Shown here in pieces: positions 52,629 to 64,000 of a stretch of DNA of 64,000 nucleotides. Within the stretch, counting starts at the first letter, position 1. Each line of letters begins with the position of its first letter. Source of the DNA: Dirofilaria immitis (lineage: Eukaryota > Nematoda > Chromadorea > Rhabditida > Onchocercidae); assembly GCA_024305405.1 (NCBI GenBank), contig JAKNDB010000087.1:8248501-8312500 (forward strand), written 5' to 3'. The notes beneath the pieces were generated by a model that had not been told where the DNA came from, ran no database searches, and saw only the letters and a list, made by a program, of their open reading frames with translations. The position numbers and the translations under genes are program-made.

Positions 52629-53348
52629 ATATTCGTTTTAATGAATTTTTAATATGAATTGGCAATGTATTAGCTTTAGTTTTATTTTTTTAAGTGTAAT
52701 AAAGCGTACACATTTTATTCTAATAATATTTCTATCAGCAATCATCATCGATTTGCCTTATGAAATTGATAAACTAGAATTATTAAAATAAAAAGCAAGC
52801 AATAATATTTAATCCATAACGAGAATGAACGAAATGATTTAATAGTCTCTATGTTATCCTTGGTCTTGTTAGCACTTGATGGGCAAATCATTTCTGTTGT
52901 TTATATATATATATATTGATTTTTCTGCTATTCGTTCATTAGAATGATAGATTACCATATTGTAACTCCTGATTAAATAGACATAATGAGATATGCATGA
53001 CTATCTTCCAATTACCTTGACAGAATATTATGGCACTCACTTTGATGTGACCTATTGCATATTCGAAGAAATTTATATGCAACGCTGCTAGGAAGCATAT
53101 GTACAAGATTTTGTTGTGTTTATTATGTAAATTAAAAAGATGAAAAACCAAAGGAAACATAACAAGAAAAGATATTCTCACGTCTGCATTTCTTAATGAT
53201 GTAAAACAAAGTTGTGTTGAAATGATCTAATAAATATTCATCATTTGTAGCTCATTAATCATTGATCTTATTTGTAATACACATTTTGTTTATATATATA
53301 GTTTTGGTCATGTAAAAATTCCTATATAACAAATAACAGTGCAGAGTT
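52629..53348. other. Intergenic AT-rich DNA
   Basis: 3' flank of MRPS22 on the - strand and of the SLC17 relic on the + strand. No gene seen. Confidence 0.55.
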
Positions 53349-55473
53349 CTATGTTTTATTATCTTCTATACCCTGTCGCTTTTGTCCTTTGTGTGATTTT
53401 TTACCCAATTTTTGCATCTGCTCAGCGGCTTCAAATGAACCTCGTACCACATGTACATCATAGGTTTCAGCCATTTCACCAAGTGGTCCTTCTGAACTCG
53501 CAAAGCTTTTTTATCTATTATCGAAATATGCTGTAACGACTTTGATATATGAAAATTATTATTCAGTCTGTTTTCTAGGAATTGAATTGAAAAAATGAAT
53601 TTTTATGATTTTCAAGTTAGCCCAAAAAAGGAATAAAAGGATATGCCAATATTTTACCTCCTTTTCATCTTTCCTACTTTTTACGCTCCTATTAACCGCA
53701 CTTCTATTGTTCTTAATTTCTTCTTTTCTTTTCATTGCCTTTATTAAATCAGATATAACGGCTTCATAATCCATATTTTCTTTCGCGTACTGCTAAAAAA
53801 TCATACTGAAATTGTTGAGTGCCAATAAATGAAAAATCTAAAATATTCCTGTACATATATATACACATATATACATATACCTGTAACACTTCTAGGTCGC
53901 CTGCATCCTTTATTTGGCAACTCCATTCTTTATCTGAGAAAATCGTTTTAATTAAACGCAATAAATTTGCAGCATCTTCAGTCCTAAAATAAAATGCAAA
54001 TAAGAATATGTAGTGGTATTTCAGAAAAAATGCAAAACTTAAAATGGAAAGAAATCTTACCTTTTCTCGACTGCATAATGATTTAGCAGAGGTAAAAACT
54101 TGTTATTCAATACAAGGTAGAAGACGAAAGGGCCAAAATGCCTGGTAGAATGTAGATTTGCAAATTTATTTTCATCCACCGTACGGTCGAATATTGTTTG
54201 AGAAAGCTGAAATTTGTAAAAATTTGAGATTTTTCCAAGTAAAAAACAGAAAAAGCAAATTTGAAAGTCTGTTAATAAAAAACTTGGATTTTTTTGACTT
54301 GGGTGTTTTATACTTAATTCTACTTAAATCACATTAAAAAAGAAGCTCTGAAAAATCAGCGACTTTCGCTATAAAATACTGAAATATGAGAATATAGAAT
54401 CACTTTATTACATAATGGCAGTCGGTATTGCTGATTTGAAAGATGTGCTAACCTTGATAAAGGCTGGGTCATTTGGTAGATAATAATGACAAGCCCAATC
54501 GAGGACATATTCGTGATCATCTCTGTCCAACGCCATCTAAAATCTTTATTACTTATAAGAAAAAAATATATATCTGCCTAGTCATATATAATTTTAATAC
54601 TGCTTCCATTACAAAAGTGAACCTGTAAATATGGGTCTTTGAACAGTGGTGGCTCATATATTGGTCGATAAGTATGACCTTTATAAACCCTTGTCATTCG
54701 ATCTCGCTCTTCCGGTGTTGCATTTCGTAATGTACCATCTGTTTCACGTACAACAACGGAGCGTATCTATAATGAAACTAATGATTCTGCAGTGATAAAA
54801 ATAACGTTATTCGAAAAAACAAGCACAAGTGAATGCTTTCACCTTAACTCCAAGACCAAAAGAAAGGTCTGTGAAAATATATTTACTGCTGTCAAAGCCT
54901 TTAATTTCCGGATCATTAGCTAGAACAACTGGTACACTAGAACGTGGTTCTAGTACTGGCACAAACTGCAGAAAATTCATCCCTATTTCCTCCATGCTTT
55001 TCACTGTCTGAAATAATTTCAGTATATTTGAATTAAATTTTCTATAATATTAAATTAATTTGCAATAAAATGAAAAATCTAACTATAACGTATGATATAA
55101 GAAAATCGTTGCAGACATGCAATTATGGTTAGTAGATTTTAATAGTAGACCTGGTAAAAAACAGGCTAATTTAATACAATTATCAGAAGATTTATATGTC
55201 ATAAAAGAATTGCAAAACTTGAAAATTAGAAAGGATTTCTACCTTTTCATAAGCTTCATCTGTCATCAGAGCATAGTGTGCACGTTGGGGTTGAGTGATT
55301 TGCCGATCACTAAATAATTTCTCTTTAAGATTTAAACCTGTAAGGCGTTTCAATAGACTCTGAATATCACTTCTTGTAAAGAGACGTTCCACATCAATAC
55401 TAAAAGTTTTCATGCTGAAATTAAACAATATCGCAAAATGATGTTTGAAATTTGAAAAAATTTTAATTTTCAT
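53349..55473 (-). CDS. MRPS22: Mitochondrial small-subunit ribosomal protein MRPS22 (mS22)
   Basis: Component of the mitochondrial 28S ribosomal subunit. Exons: 55473-55243, 55007-54843, 54766-54623, 54536-54453, 54206-54061, 53983-53881, 53792-53658 and a last one ending at TAG 53349-53351 (about 53500-53349). Family features in order: SLLKRLTGLNL near the N-terminus; KYIFTDLSFG; VVRETDGTLRNATPEERDRM (very close to the vertebrate protein); LHSTRHFGPFVFYLVLNN; EDAANLLRLI. Phases agree from exon one to seven. The last exon reads GPLGEMAETYDVHVVRGSF but its splice entry is unresolved. The start at 55473 gives a basic, acid-free N-terminus (MKIKIFSNFKHHFAILFNF) suitable for mitochondrial import; a start at the internal Met 55412, directly behind TTTCAG, is possible too. 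About 385 residues, against about 360 in human. Confidence 0.88.
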
Positions 55474-56188
55474 TGGTGCATTTTTCCTCTCTTCTTTGCC
55501 TTCAGAAATGTTATGATAAGTTCTAAAAATTCCATTATGACAAAGTTGAAGAATATAGTAAAAAATTCATTATTAAATTAGGATAGTTGATTCTTGATAT
55601 TTACAAAATATTTAGGATTACACTTATACATTATTTTTCTGTAAGAAATATCCCGCTTTGGAACTATTCCTCTTACTTCCTTTTTTCCTAGATAGTATCA
55701 TAATCTTAGGTAAGATAAATTTTATTCTCTATAAGATAAAATTGCAATCTTACTCAAAATTGTAAGTTTTCTTTATGCAACACATTAACTTATTATGTAA
55801 TACTGTCAGCTTACTCGAAACAAATTTCTCACAACTTTGACTTTATTTTAATTACCGTTCACGTAATCTTACTTTGCACATTTGATCCAAGCAGAATAAA
55901 AACTTTTCCAGATTATCATATGATTACAATTTTCCGATTTTATCAATAATTTCCATAAATTTCTGGTAATAACCATATTTGAAACAGAAGGAAACAGTTT
56001 AATCGAATCTGAAACAAATACAAACATTATAGCTAGAAGCAATTAATTCAAGTCAAATTCTAGCTAATGCATTAGAATATATTAAACTAACAAACAATGG
56101 AACAGGTTCCACTTTTTTCCAAAAATCACTAAGGCTCACATTTGAATTATAATATTAGATCAATTTCGAATAATAATACAACCCAAAT
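55474..56188. other. 5' flank of MRPS22
   Basis: AT-rich. A - strand open stretch just upstream of the MRPS22 start (about 55474-55522, NISEGKEERKNAP) is in frame and may extend the first exon. Otherwise nothing is seen. Confidence 0.45.
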
Positions 56189-56538
56189 TTAATAAATTTC
56201 TGCGAAGTTTATGAATCTCAAATACTGTATAATCATATTGTATAATTGCACACAAATGACATCTTTAAGGTATTGTCCGACAAGTCGAAATCGCTTTACG
56301 CTAATGAGAAATTGGCAAAAATATTTCATGATATCTGGGATGCAAAGATCATTTAGCGATCCATATCGTAGCACAGTTTATAGCCTGGTGATAAAATGAG
56401 CCTGTTGTTGACAGATATGTGGAATAGGATGGATGAGGGAGAGTTGTTTATGTTGGCGTCACGTGGTTGTGTCGCTGCGCTCAAGTTTTTGTAGATTTTG
56501 TCGTCATCTTTCGTATAGTACGTAAGGAGTAATACCAT
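56189..56538 (-). CDS. Possible small gene or exons, unrecognised
   Basis: Two overlapping - strand open frames lie in a less AT-rich patch between the divergent MRPS22 and GIGYF genes. One is 56353-56538, starting ATG and reading pieces such as YYTKDDDKIYKNL and SILFHISVNNRLILSPGYK. The other is 56189-56374, reading SLNDLCIPDIMKYFCQ and VKRFRLVGQYLKDVI. The two are in different frames and overlap by about 20 bp, so a single missing base could make them one protein of about 115 residues. There is also a 25-codon + strand ORF. No family recognised. This may equally be promoter DNA. Confidence 0.25.
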
Positions 56539-57657
56539 TAAAGAAGTACTTGTAATGTAATGTCATTATAATGTTAAATAGACTAATTAATTATGGTTAT
56601 CACATAAGTGATTTGATTATTTCTGAGAATGTAAAAATTTAATGATTTAGTAATATGATGTGTATAACAGGAGCAGACAATTTGGTAACAATTCGATTCT
56701 AAAATTTCACAGCTAAGCTACTTGCGTGTCGGTAATACATGTATTACCCATAGTTTGGGTGTTAAGATATAAAACCAATGCTAAAGTTTAATGACGTTGA
56801 AATTCTACTAATTTGAGTAATTTTCTGATAGTTAAGCTTTTTATCATAATCGAAGATTCCTTGAACAAAAACAGCTAAAATACTTTTGCACGAAATGCTG
56901 AACTCTTAATACATATATTCCCGTTTGGTTACGATAAAAATATAAAGTATTATGACATTATATTGACGCAGTACTACTCTAAATATACAATATGCGCTGA
57001 TTTTGGAAGTATTAATCTTAGAAGACTAGCTGTTCATTACAGGTTTTTTATACTTTGTATTTGTGTGCAGTAATATATGTATATTATAATCAAAAAAAAA
57101 AAAACAGCTATTCTGTCATCTTTTACCCGACAAAAATTTTTTTTTACAAACTATAACAAATTGATAAGTTCGAACATATTTTATTATCAGGGTTAATTGA
57201 CCAAAGTAAGAACTAAAATCTTTATTTCAGGATTGCAATGAATGAGTGCATAGAAAATCATATTTTTGCCTTCTTTGTCTGAAATTTAAACCATAACATA
57301 TTCATTTAGTCATCTCTCACAACGTGCCAACTTAATGTATTACATTGAGTCACTTGAGAAAATATGGCCACTTGATAAATTCGGGAAAAGTATTTTGTTT
57401 TAATGGAAGAAGGTAAATGATAATGCTAAGAGAGAACAGGAAGAAAATATTGATGAGATATGGACAGTTTGACATTTATTCATTCACTGCGTAAAATTCA
57501 CTCCACTGATTGAAAATTTCTCTATGAACAGTATGAAATGTGTGGAAAAATATATTAAGTGCTTATAGTGGTATTAAATGTTGCCTGCTTTATTTACGAT
57601 AAAAAAAATTACTTTGCAGATTTTCTTCACTGCTTTTGATAAAGCCAATATTCTGGA
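56539..57657. other. Upstream region of the GIGYF gene
   Basis: AT-rich. A splice acceptor TTTGCAG at 57613-57619 lies 38 bp before the GIGYF start codon and is a likely trans-splice site. Nothing else is supported. Confidence 0.5.
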
Positions 57658-60600
57658 ATGTCTACCACTGTTGTTACTGCTGATTCAAACCAATTAAATT
57701 TCAATCCATCTTGGTCAGTCATTTTCTTACAGTGACTTGTAGCTTAGCCTATTTTTCTATTTGTTCATGCAAGAATAATGTATCTGCTGAATCAAATTAT
57801 CAATATCACATAATATTCAACGACCCAAATATATTTTGAATAAAATGGTTATGCAGAATGAGTATACATATATTACATTGTCCCTTCTTTATATATATTT
57901 CAGGATGCGTCCCGTTTCTATGCCGATATCGGCTGGGGCGGAAACAGTAGCGATAATCGTACGGAACCACTATTTGCTGCTGAAAATGTGTGTTGTAAAA
58001 TTTCAAAATTTGTTAAAATTAAGATCGCTAATGTTCAGTAAACAATTCCAATTCATTTTATGGCCAGGTTGATCCCAAGTAGTTAACTAACTGTCCTTCA
58101 CCTGAGAGCTTGATGGCACTAATCGCTTTCCCTGCCTTTAAAAATCATCGGCATCGTAACTGGATTCAAGTTCGTAAAGCTTGATAATTTAATCAGATTG
58201 CTGCAGAAATAAGTAAGCAAAATTTTCCCTAGTTGCTCCTTTTTTCTTCCAAGTATTGCTGTATAAATAAACAAGATAATTTAATAACAGATTGCTTAAA
58301 CTCTTGGTATATATATATAGAATCTCAGTTCATAGTCAAGCTATGAATTGCATTGAATAATAAAAATTCTAATGATTGTTTTAAAATAAAACTAATTATT
58401 CAATTTTATAGCGAACTTTGTTAATTTGAACAGTCGAGCAGAATTTAATATATTACAAACATACTTGTTTTTTTTTTTAGCCCACTATCGATTATCCTAT
58501 AGCGGATCCAATTTTCGTAAAAAATCGTTATGGTCGGGAAGACTTGCTCGCTCTTCTTTCCAAAGATGTGCATCCACCAGATGGTCTTGAAAAATGTCAA
58601 TTTTATGTGCCCGCTGTTCAGAAACCAATCGTACTGATGCCGCTTTCGGATACCGAGACGGTATTTTCGTGCTATTAATGTTGTAAAAAATTAGATGAAA
58701 TATTTTCAAGCATTCAAATATTGCAGTGATATTTTTTATAGCTGGGACTGAATTTCAGGAATGTTTTTCGCATAATTTTTAAAAATTGAATATACTTGTA
58801 GCGACTGCAGCATAACATAAATTCGAGCAAAGCGATGAGTTTACTAAGTCATGCGGATCGAGCAACTATCGCTTCTGGTGGCATGATTGGTAGCCCAAAT
58901 ATTTCATCCCATTTGAGAGCAGGTCAAGAAAATCGTTCATTTTCATGTATATCTGCATCTGGTACACATGTTTATTGCTATAATTTTTTTGATTCAATTT
59001 TTTTGCAAGCGCCATAAAAAATTGTTTCATAATTTTGTGGAATTTTGCTGAACTCGGTTTTCTTTTTTCAAAGTGCGTATTCCATGAGAGAAATGGTAAT
59101 TGGTAATTGGTAATTGAAATAATTTCTCCTTTATTGAGCCAGGAGAGATTATATTCTGAAATCAATGAAAGTTTTGGTTTAAACAAAAAAAATTTTTATC
59201 CGCTGGAAGTGATTGTTTACAGGAGTGGGAAATGGTAGTTTTGGAAGAGGAAGCTTACAGTTTGGTCGTGCCATATTTGGAAGTTCACATCGTGGGCGTG
59301 GTATGACGCAGACAAATTCTACCAATCCACCGGAAGCAGTAGTAATTGGCCGCATTAGTTAGTTTATTGATTTGATTATACATGGATTATCTATTTGTTT
59401 GATTATGCTAATATATTAATTTTGATATAATATATATGTTTATGCAGGTTCTAGTCGAAATAACCGTACTGGCATACCTGGTTTTGGCCGAGGAAGCAAC
59501 ACCAGTCAACCGTTTAATGCACGAGCCCAAGGTTTATATGATCCGCGAGATCCACGTGATCGTCAGAGACAACGTGTTCGTAGCACATCTGATGATACGT
59601 CAAATCCGTCGTTTGGTAGTACCGTTGATGATTTGTCTGCACCTTTGAGTAGCGGTTGGACCCAAGTGGGACGAGCTGCCGCACCATGGAGTAAGAAAAT
59701 ACATGCTAATATGAATGCAGCCATACAACAATCACAAACGAATGCAGAATTCACCGGTCAGTCGCAACTACCCGAATGGATGAGTGATGATCAAGAGAGG
59801 TTATCCGATGTTTCAGAGATTTACAACTGTTGTTATAGTATCTGCACCGAGTTGATTATGATTTAATTTATTCATTGCAGAGGAAAAATTCAAATCTGGA
59901 AGAAACTGGTTCATTTGATGATAGCGGCCAGTTTCAAACAGCAGCAATCGCTCAACAAATGGGGCATCATTGGATTTAATACAAAATTCCGCATCAAATA
60001 TAGAACAGGATATTCCGGAAAGGTTTCTTCAGTTCTTTAATCTTTTCTTTTTAACAAAGTTTTGATATGTCGGTATATCCTTCGATTTTCTTTCAATCGG
60101 TTTTTAAGTACACGATATGCCATAATTTCTTTCGGTGAATTCTTTTTAAAGTCATGAAGGAATGCAAAAATGATATGATCGTGCCTTCCTATTGATAAGA
60201 AAATTTGATGTTCCAATGCAGAAAATATAGAAGTCATGTATTTTCAGACAAAGATCACATCAAGAAAAGGAAAAGTCAGCTTTAGCATCAGATGTGTCTG
60301 TTACTGTTCCGAATGCTTGGTCCATGTTGTCTAGCAGTCTCGAGCAGCCACAAAAAAATAAAACTGCTAAACAATATGCTAAGGTCTAATATTGGTGTGA
60401 ATTTTTTTAGATAACATAAAATTATTATATGGTGCCGAATCGCTGAGCGAAAAACATTATACAAAAGATAAAGTGGCATTCAGTTATATTTCTCTATAAC
60501 TGTTGTGAGTATTATAGTCGATGGTGACATTCAAGATTTAATTAAGCATTTTGTAGGATTTATAATTTGATTCCAAAATTGAAATAATATTATGTCTCCA

Positions 60601-63600
60601 TTAACTGAACACTGCAATAATTGGCTTATAAATGGCATTTAAAAGTTGCTTCAGCGTACAGAGCTTGGTGTCTCACGTTCGAAGAATGAATAAAAGGGAA
60701 TGTTAAGACTTCCTTACTAGATGAGCAGTTTATTTAGCAAAAAATCCGAAAGAAAATTTTGCTAGTTCAGTGAATTCGTATTATACTTACGAATAGCATC
60801 ATAGCAAAGAGTATTATATATTATTACGCATAAATTTTCCAAAAAGTTCACAGTGCTTCAGTCTATTATCTTAACTTAATTCTTTCATAGTATGTAGATT
60901 ATGGGAATCACATTTATAAAAGTTCTAATAAATGACATTTCTAGCTTTTGTCCATGTTTCTTTACTTAAACTGTTTCAGAAATCTGATACTAGCGCAAAT
61001 CTAATGTCAAAACAGTCAGCATCCATAACAACAGGCACTGCTGTAAATCCATTTCAGCAAAATGTATTGTTTTTCTCTCTTTTTTGGCATTATAAGCTTT
61101 TGCTTTGATTTTTTGATTCCTGTTTATCAAGTCATTTATGTATCACATGTGAATTTTTGTGATATTTTTGAAAGTAGTTGTCATTTCTGGAATGTACGAC
61201 ATACTTCAGCATATAAATATTTTAGCCATTTTGAATATATTATTATCCATATTACTTGTTTTGGCTTTTCTTTAAGTGAGTTCAATTCTAGCTTAGATAA
61301 GCAATGGAAGGCAGTTTTTATAAAGTGTGGAATGAATAAGCTTTATTGATGTTATGTTTGTATTGATTAGATAGCATCTCACAGACAAAAGAAAATAATT
61401 AAATTTAGAATTAAGTGAAGTAAATAGTAGATATGCGGATTAGGGAGTCAAATATTTACTTTTGAATAATTAGACTTAAATGTTCACCATCAATGCGTGC
61501 GTCTGTGTATTTATATATATTTATAAGACTCTAGCCTAATAAATTAGTCGAAATAACAATTACTGTTCATGCTTTTTGATACTATAATTTTCCAATTTGC
61601 TTCAGTACACGGATGATGTGACCTTACATGGTCATACCGCTTCAATAGGATTAATTGCAAGAAATGATTATGTTGATGAATGGTACTATGTAGATCCGAA
61701 AAATGCTGTGCAAGGTCCCTTTCCAACAGTTCATATGCAGGTAAGGATTATATCAAGTGAACGTGGAATTGGACATTACCGGAATGATTTTGTACAGTCG
61801 TTAATCTATTTTGAAATCTTTTTCATTTAAATATTAAAATTTAAAGTTTTATATTGTTTATATGGAAAATAGTATTTCTTTGAGCGAAAACTCCAGGCTT
61901 GGTATAAGTTGGGATACTTCACATCAGAGTTACGTGTGCGACATAGGCAGAATCCAGATAGTAGCTTTATAACTTTGGGTGAATTGATAACAATGAATAG
62001 TGAAGAAACACCTTTCAAATTTAAACCTTTCCCGCAGCCGGTAATGCAGTTGCCCTTGCAGCAGACTCAGGAAGTAAGGTAAACATTTTTTCGTTGGTGA
62101 ATGACTGATTTTGATGTGAAGTGATTTGATTATCAAAGGAAAAAAAAGTATTTTTAAGCAATTATTTCATAAAATGTCTACCTGCATTACTCTCCGATCA
62201 ATTATAGATGAGGAAGGAGAACGATAAAAAGAAGAAGGGAAGGGAGGATAAGGGGAAGAAAAGAAAAATGTCAATTCCATTCATAATTTATTAAAATTCA
62301 TGGTCATAGTGCATTGTCGCCAAATTATTAGTTCTCTAATGATATTTGATATATCACAGCAGGAATATATGGAGTCGAGATTATACTGTATCTCTTATGG
62401 AAGTTGCAAAAGTTAAGAAAGAACGACAGGTTAGTTTTTATTTTGTGTTTTACGCAAATGTTATCCATGTACACTTCTTTTATTCATATTCATGAATTAA
62501 GATTTGAATAAAAATATTATGCATGCTGAACATTCCTACTAGGAATATTGTGTTTCTGATTCTTGACCAAGAATACTAATATCGCTTTCAAGATATCCTT
62601 CTTCAGTGCACTCTAAAATAGTTCGAGCGAAAAACATTACAAAGGAAATATTGTGTAGACTTTTTCATTTCTAGAAATTGGAAGAAGAGCAGCGCCGGAT
62701 GGCAGAACAGGAAAAGCAGTTAAAAGAGATGCGAGAAGCTTTGCTGAAAGAGGAAGAAGAACGAGTCGCACGGGAGCGAAGAATTATGGAGAAAGAGTTA
62801 CAGCTTCAAAGAGCACAAGTGAGATAGTAGCAACTTCACTTCTCTGTTAATCTCTTTAATTTGTTGAAGAATTTGATGGAAGATTCTCCAACGAATGAAA
62901 TATTTTATCAATTCAAGGATTTTTATATGGTCTTACATTGTATTTTGTTGTTCTCGGTATTATTTCAGCGATTTATTTCTTTGGAATGCTGAATGCTTTA
63001 GTGTTTAGAAAATTCAAACTTTAGGAAGAATTAGCACAATTAGCAGCGGAAGAAAAAGAGCGAGCAGCAGCACGAGAGCGTGAAATAGAAGCCGAAAGGA
63101 AACGCTTAGCTGAAGAAATGGAAAGGACGAAAAACGAAGAAGTAGAAAGAGCATTAGCGGAAACAAAACGAGTATGCTATTTGTAATCGAGTCATTACTT
63201 CAAGTTTGACTTGAGAAAGGATGAGAATGGAGTCTTGAAAAATAAGTTTAATGTGGCCTTTAATACTTTTTGCTGCAATTCTCGATATTCAGCTATATGA
63301 TTATTTTAGAAGGAGGAGGAAAAAGAACAGCAGCGATTGCAGGATGAAACGGAAAGGTGTATAAAAAAGCGAAGGAACTGAAAAAATACAAAACGAAGCT
63401 GAAGAAGTGGCTCGAAAAGCAGACATTGAGAAAAAGCTACTGCATCAGCAAGTATCCACGTCTGAAACAATAATTATACATGAAAAAGAAAATTTGCTTC
63501 ATATGCCACCAGTCGAATTGAGAAAAGGAGTAGCGTATTTAACATTCGAATAGAAAATCATTTAATTGAAGATATTATTTAACCAACTGGAATTTTTTCT

Positions 63601-64000
63601 GGAAATATCGCTTGATATAAAAAATTTTCAGCAATTTAACATTTAATAACTGCAATAAACTGAACTTGGGAGATATAAAATGAAGGAGCACATACTTTGA
63701 ACTTAACCACTAAATAATGTCTGAAGGAATAATTAGTAATTTTGCATAACATATTTTTTGTTCATACCCAGCTTGTAGTTGAGTGATTTTCAAAAATGAG
63801 TTTAAATTGTCAATAAGAAACGTCCTGGTAAAATATATCCGTTGCTGGGAGATATCTTAAAAGCTAATATTTCAGAATTCTTCGAAAGAATTCATTGTTA
63901 CTGAAGAATTTGCGCCATTCTTAAAACAAAAGGGATCAGAAAATATATCCGTAAAGTGGCCATATGCTCGACAAGCAACATATCAAAGCGGTGAAGACAA
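57658..64000 (+). CDS. gyf-1: GIGYF (GYF-domain translational repressor), 3' end outside window
   Basis: GIGYF proteins bind proline-rich motifs through the GYF domain and, with a 4E-HP-type cap-binding protein, repress translation. Exons: 57658-57717, 57904-57987, 58497-58706 (acceptor before CCCACT; end approximate), 58802-58922, 59223-59357, 59448-59799, 59883-60022, 60248-60383, 60980-61063, 61606-61740, 61897-62078, 62360-62429, 62675-62818, 63025-63171, 63311-63529 and 63876 onward. The N-terminus (SNQLNFNPSWS) matches the family's LNFGPEW. Then come NRYGREDLLALL, an Arg/Gly-rich region, LPEWMSDD, EETGSFDDSGQF, the GYF domain (DEWYYVDPKNAVQGPF, QAWYKLGYFTSELRVRH) at 61660-61960, and a long Glu/Arg-rich coiled coil from 62.4 kb. 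Single-base homopolymer gaps occur at 59957-59959, 63363-63368 and 63381-63386. Exon seven uses either the second AG of GCAGAG or a further short A-run. The gene continues past the window. Confidence 0.9.

Noticed and set aside
1..64000. tRNA, rRNA, CRISPR array or complete transposon
   Set aside because: I looked for cloverleaf B-box-like sequences, regular spacer arrays and terminal repeats with a transposase and found none that hold up.

Overview
The window looks like nuclear DNA of a parasitic nematode, most likely a filarial (onchocercid) worm. It is strongly AT-rich and gene-sparse. Genes are split into many short exons (often 80-220 bp), introns begin GT and end in TTTCAG/TTTTAG-type acceptors, and several first coding exons sit just behind an unpaired 3' splice site, as expected for spliced-leader trans-splicing. 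A short in-frame piece of the bacterial lipid II flippase gene murJ lies in the intergenic/intronic DNA near 26 kb. The obvious source for such a piece in a filarial genome is the endosymbiont Wolbachia. Species was not determined.

Layout: 0.2-1.4 kb, 3' part of an unrecognised + strand gene. 2.7-4.2 kb, two small - strand membrane-protein genes. 4.3-16.2 kb, almost empty AT-rich DNA with microsatellites and two small islands that may be decayed exons. 16.4-21.2 kb, a complete + strand EFF-1/AFF-1-type cell-cell fusogen. 22.6-24.8 kb, the 3' half of an unrecognised - strand membrane protein. 25.5-26.8 kb, remains of a short-chain dehydrogenase with the murJ fragment between its two recognisable exons. 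27.6-31.4 kb, a - strand amino-acid permease of the AAAP family. 33.7-39.7 kb, the - strand nuclear exosome RNase EXOSC10/RRP6. 41.1-46.8 kb, the + strand ER mannosyltransferase ALG9. 50.6-52.6 kb, relics of an SLC17-type transporter with stop codons. 53.3-55.5 kb, the - strand mitochondrial ribosomal protein MRPS22. 57.7 kb to the window end, a + strand GIGYF (GYF-domain) gene that runs off the edge.

The genes are ordinary unlinked nematode housekeeping and developmental genes: RNA decay (EXOSC10), translational repression (GIGYF), mitochondrial translation (MRPS22), N-glycan assembly (ALG9), amino-acid transport (AAAP) and cell fusion (EFF-1/AFF-1). EXOSC10 and ALG9 are divergent, as are MRPS22 and GIGYF. 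ALG9 and MRPS22 converge on a 6.5 kb gap that holds the SLC17 relic.

A recurrent oddity affects reading of the whole window. In at least a dozen places, in otherwise intact and mostly essential genes, the reading frame is recovered only by adding one base to a homopolymer run. This points to a draft assembly with homopolymer under-calling, not to widespread pseudogenes. Exon boundaries below were placed by hand from splice signals, phase continuity and family similarity recalled from general knowledge. No database search was run.
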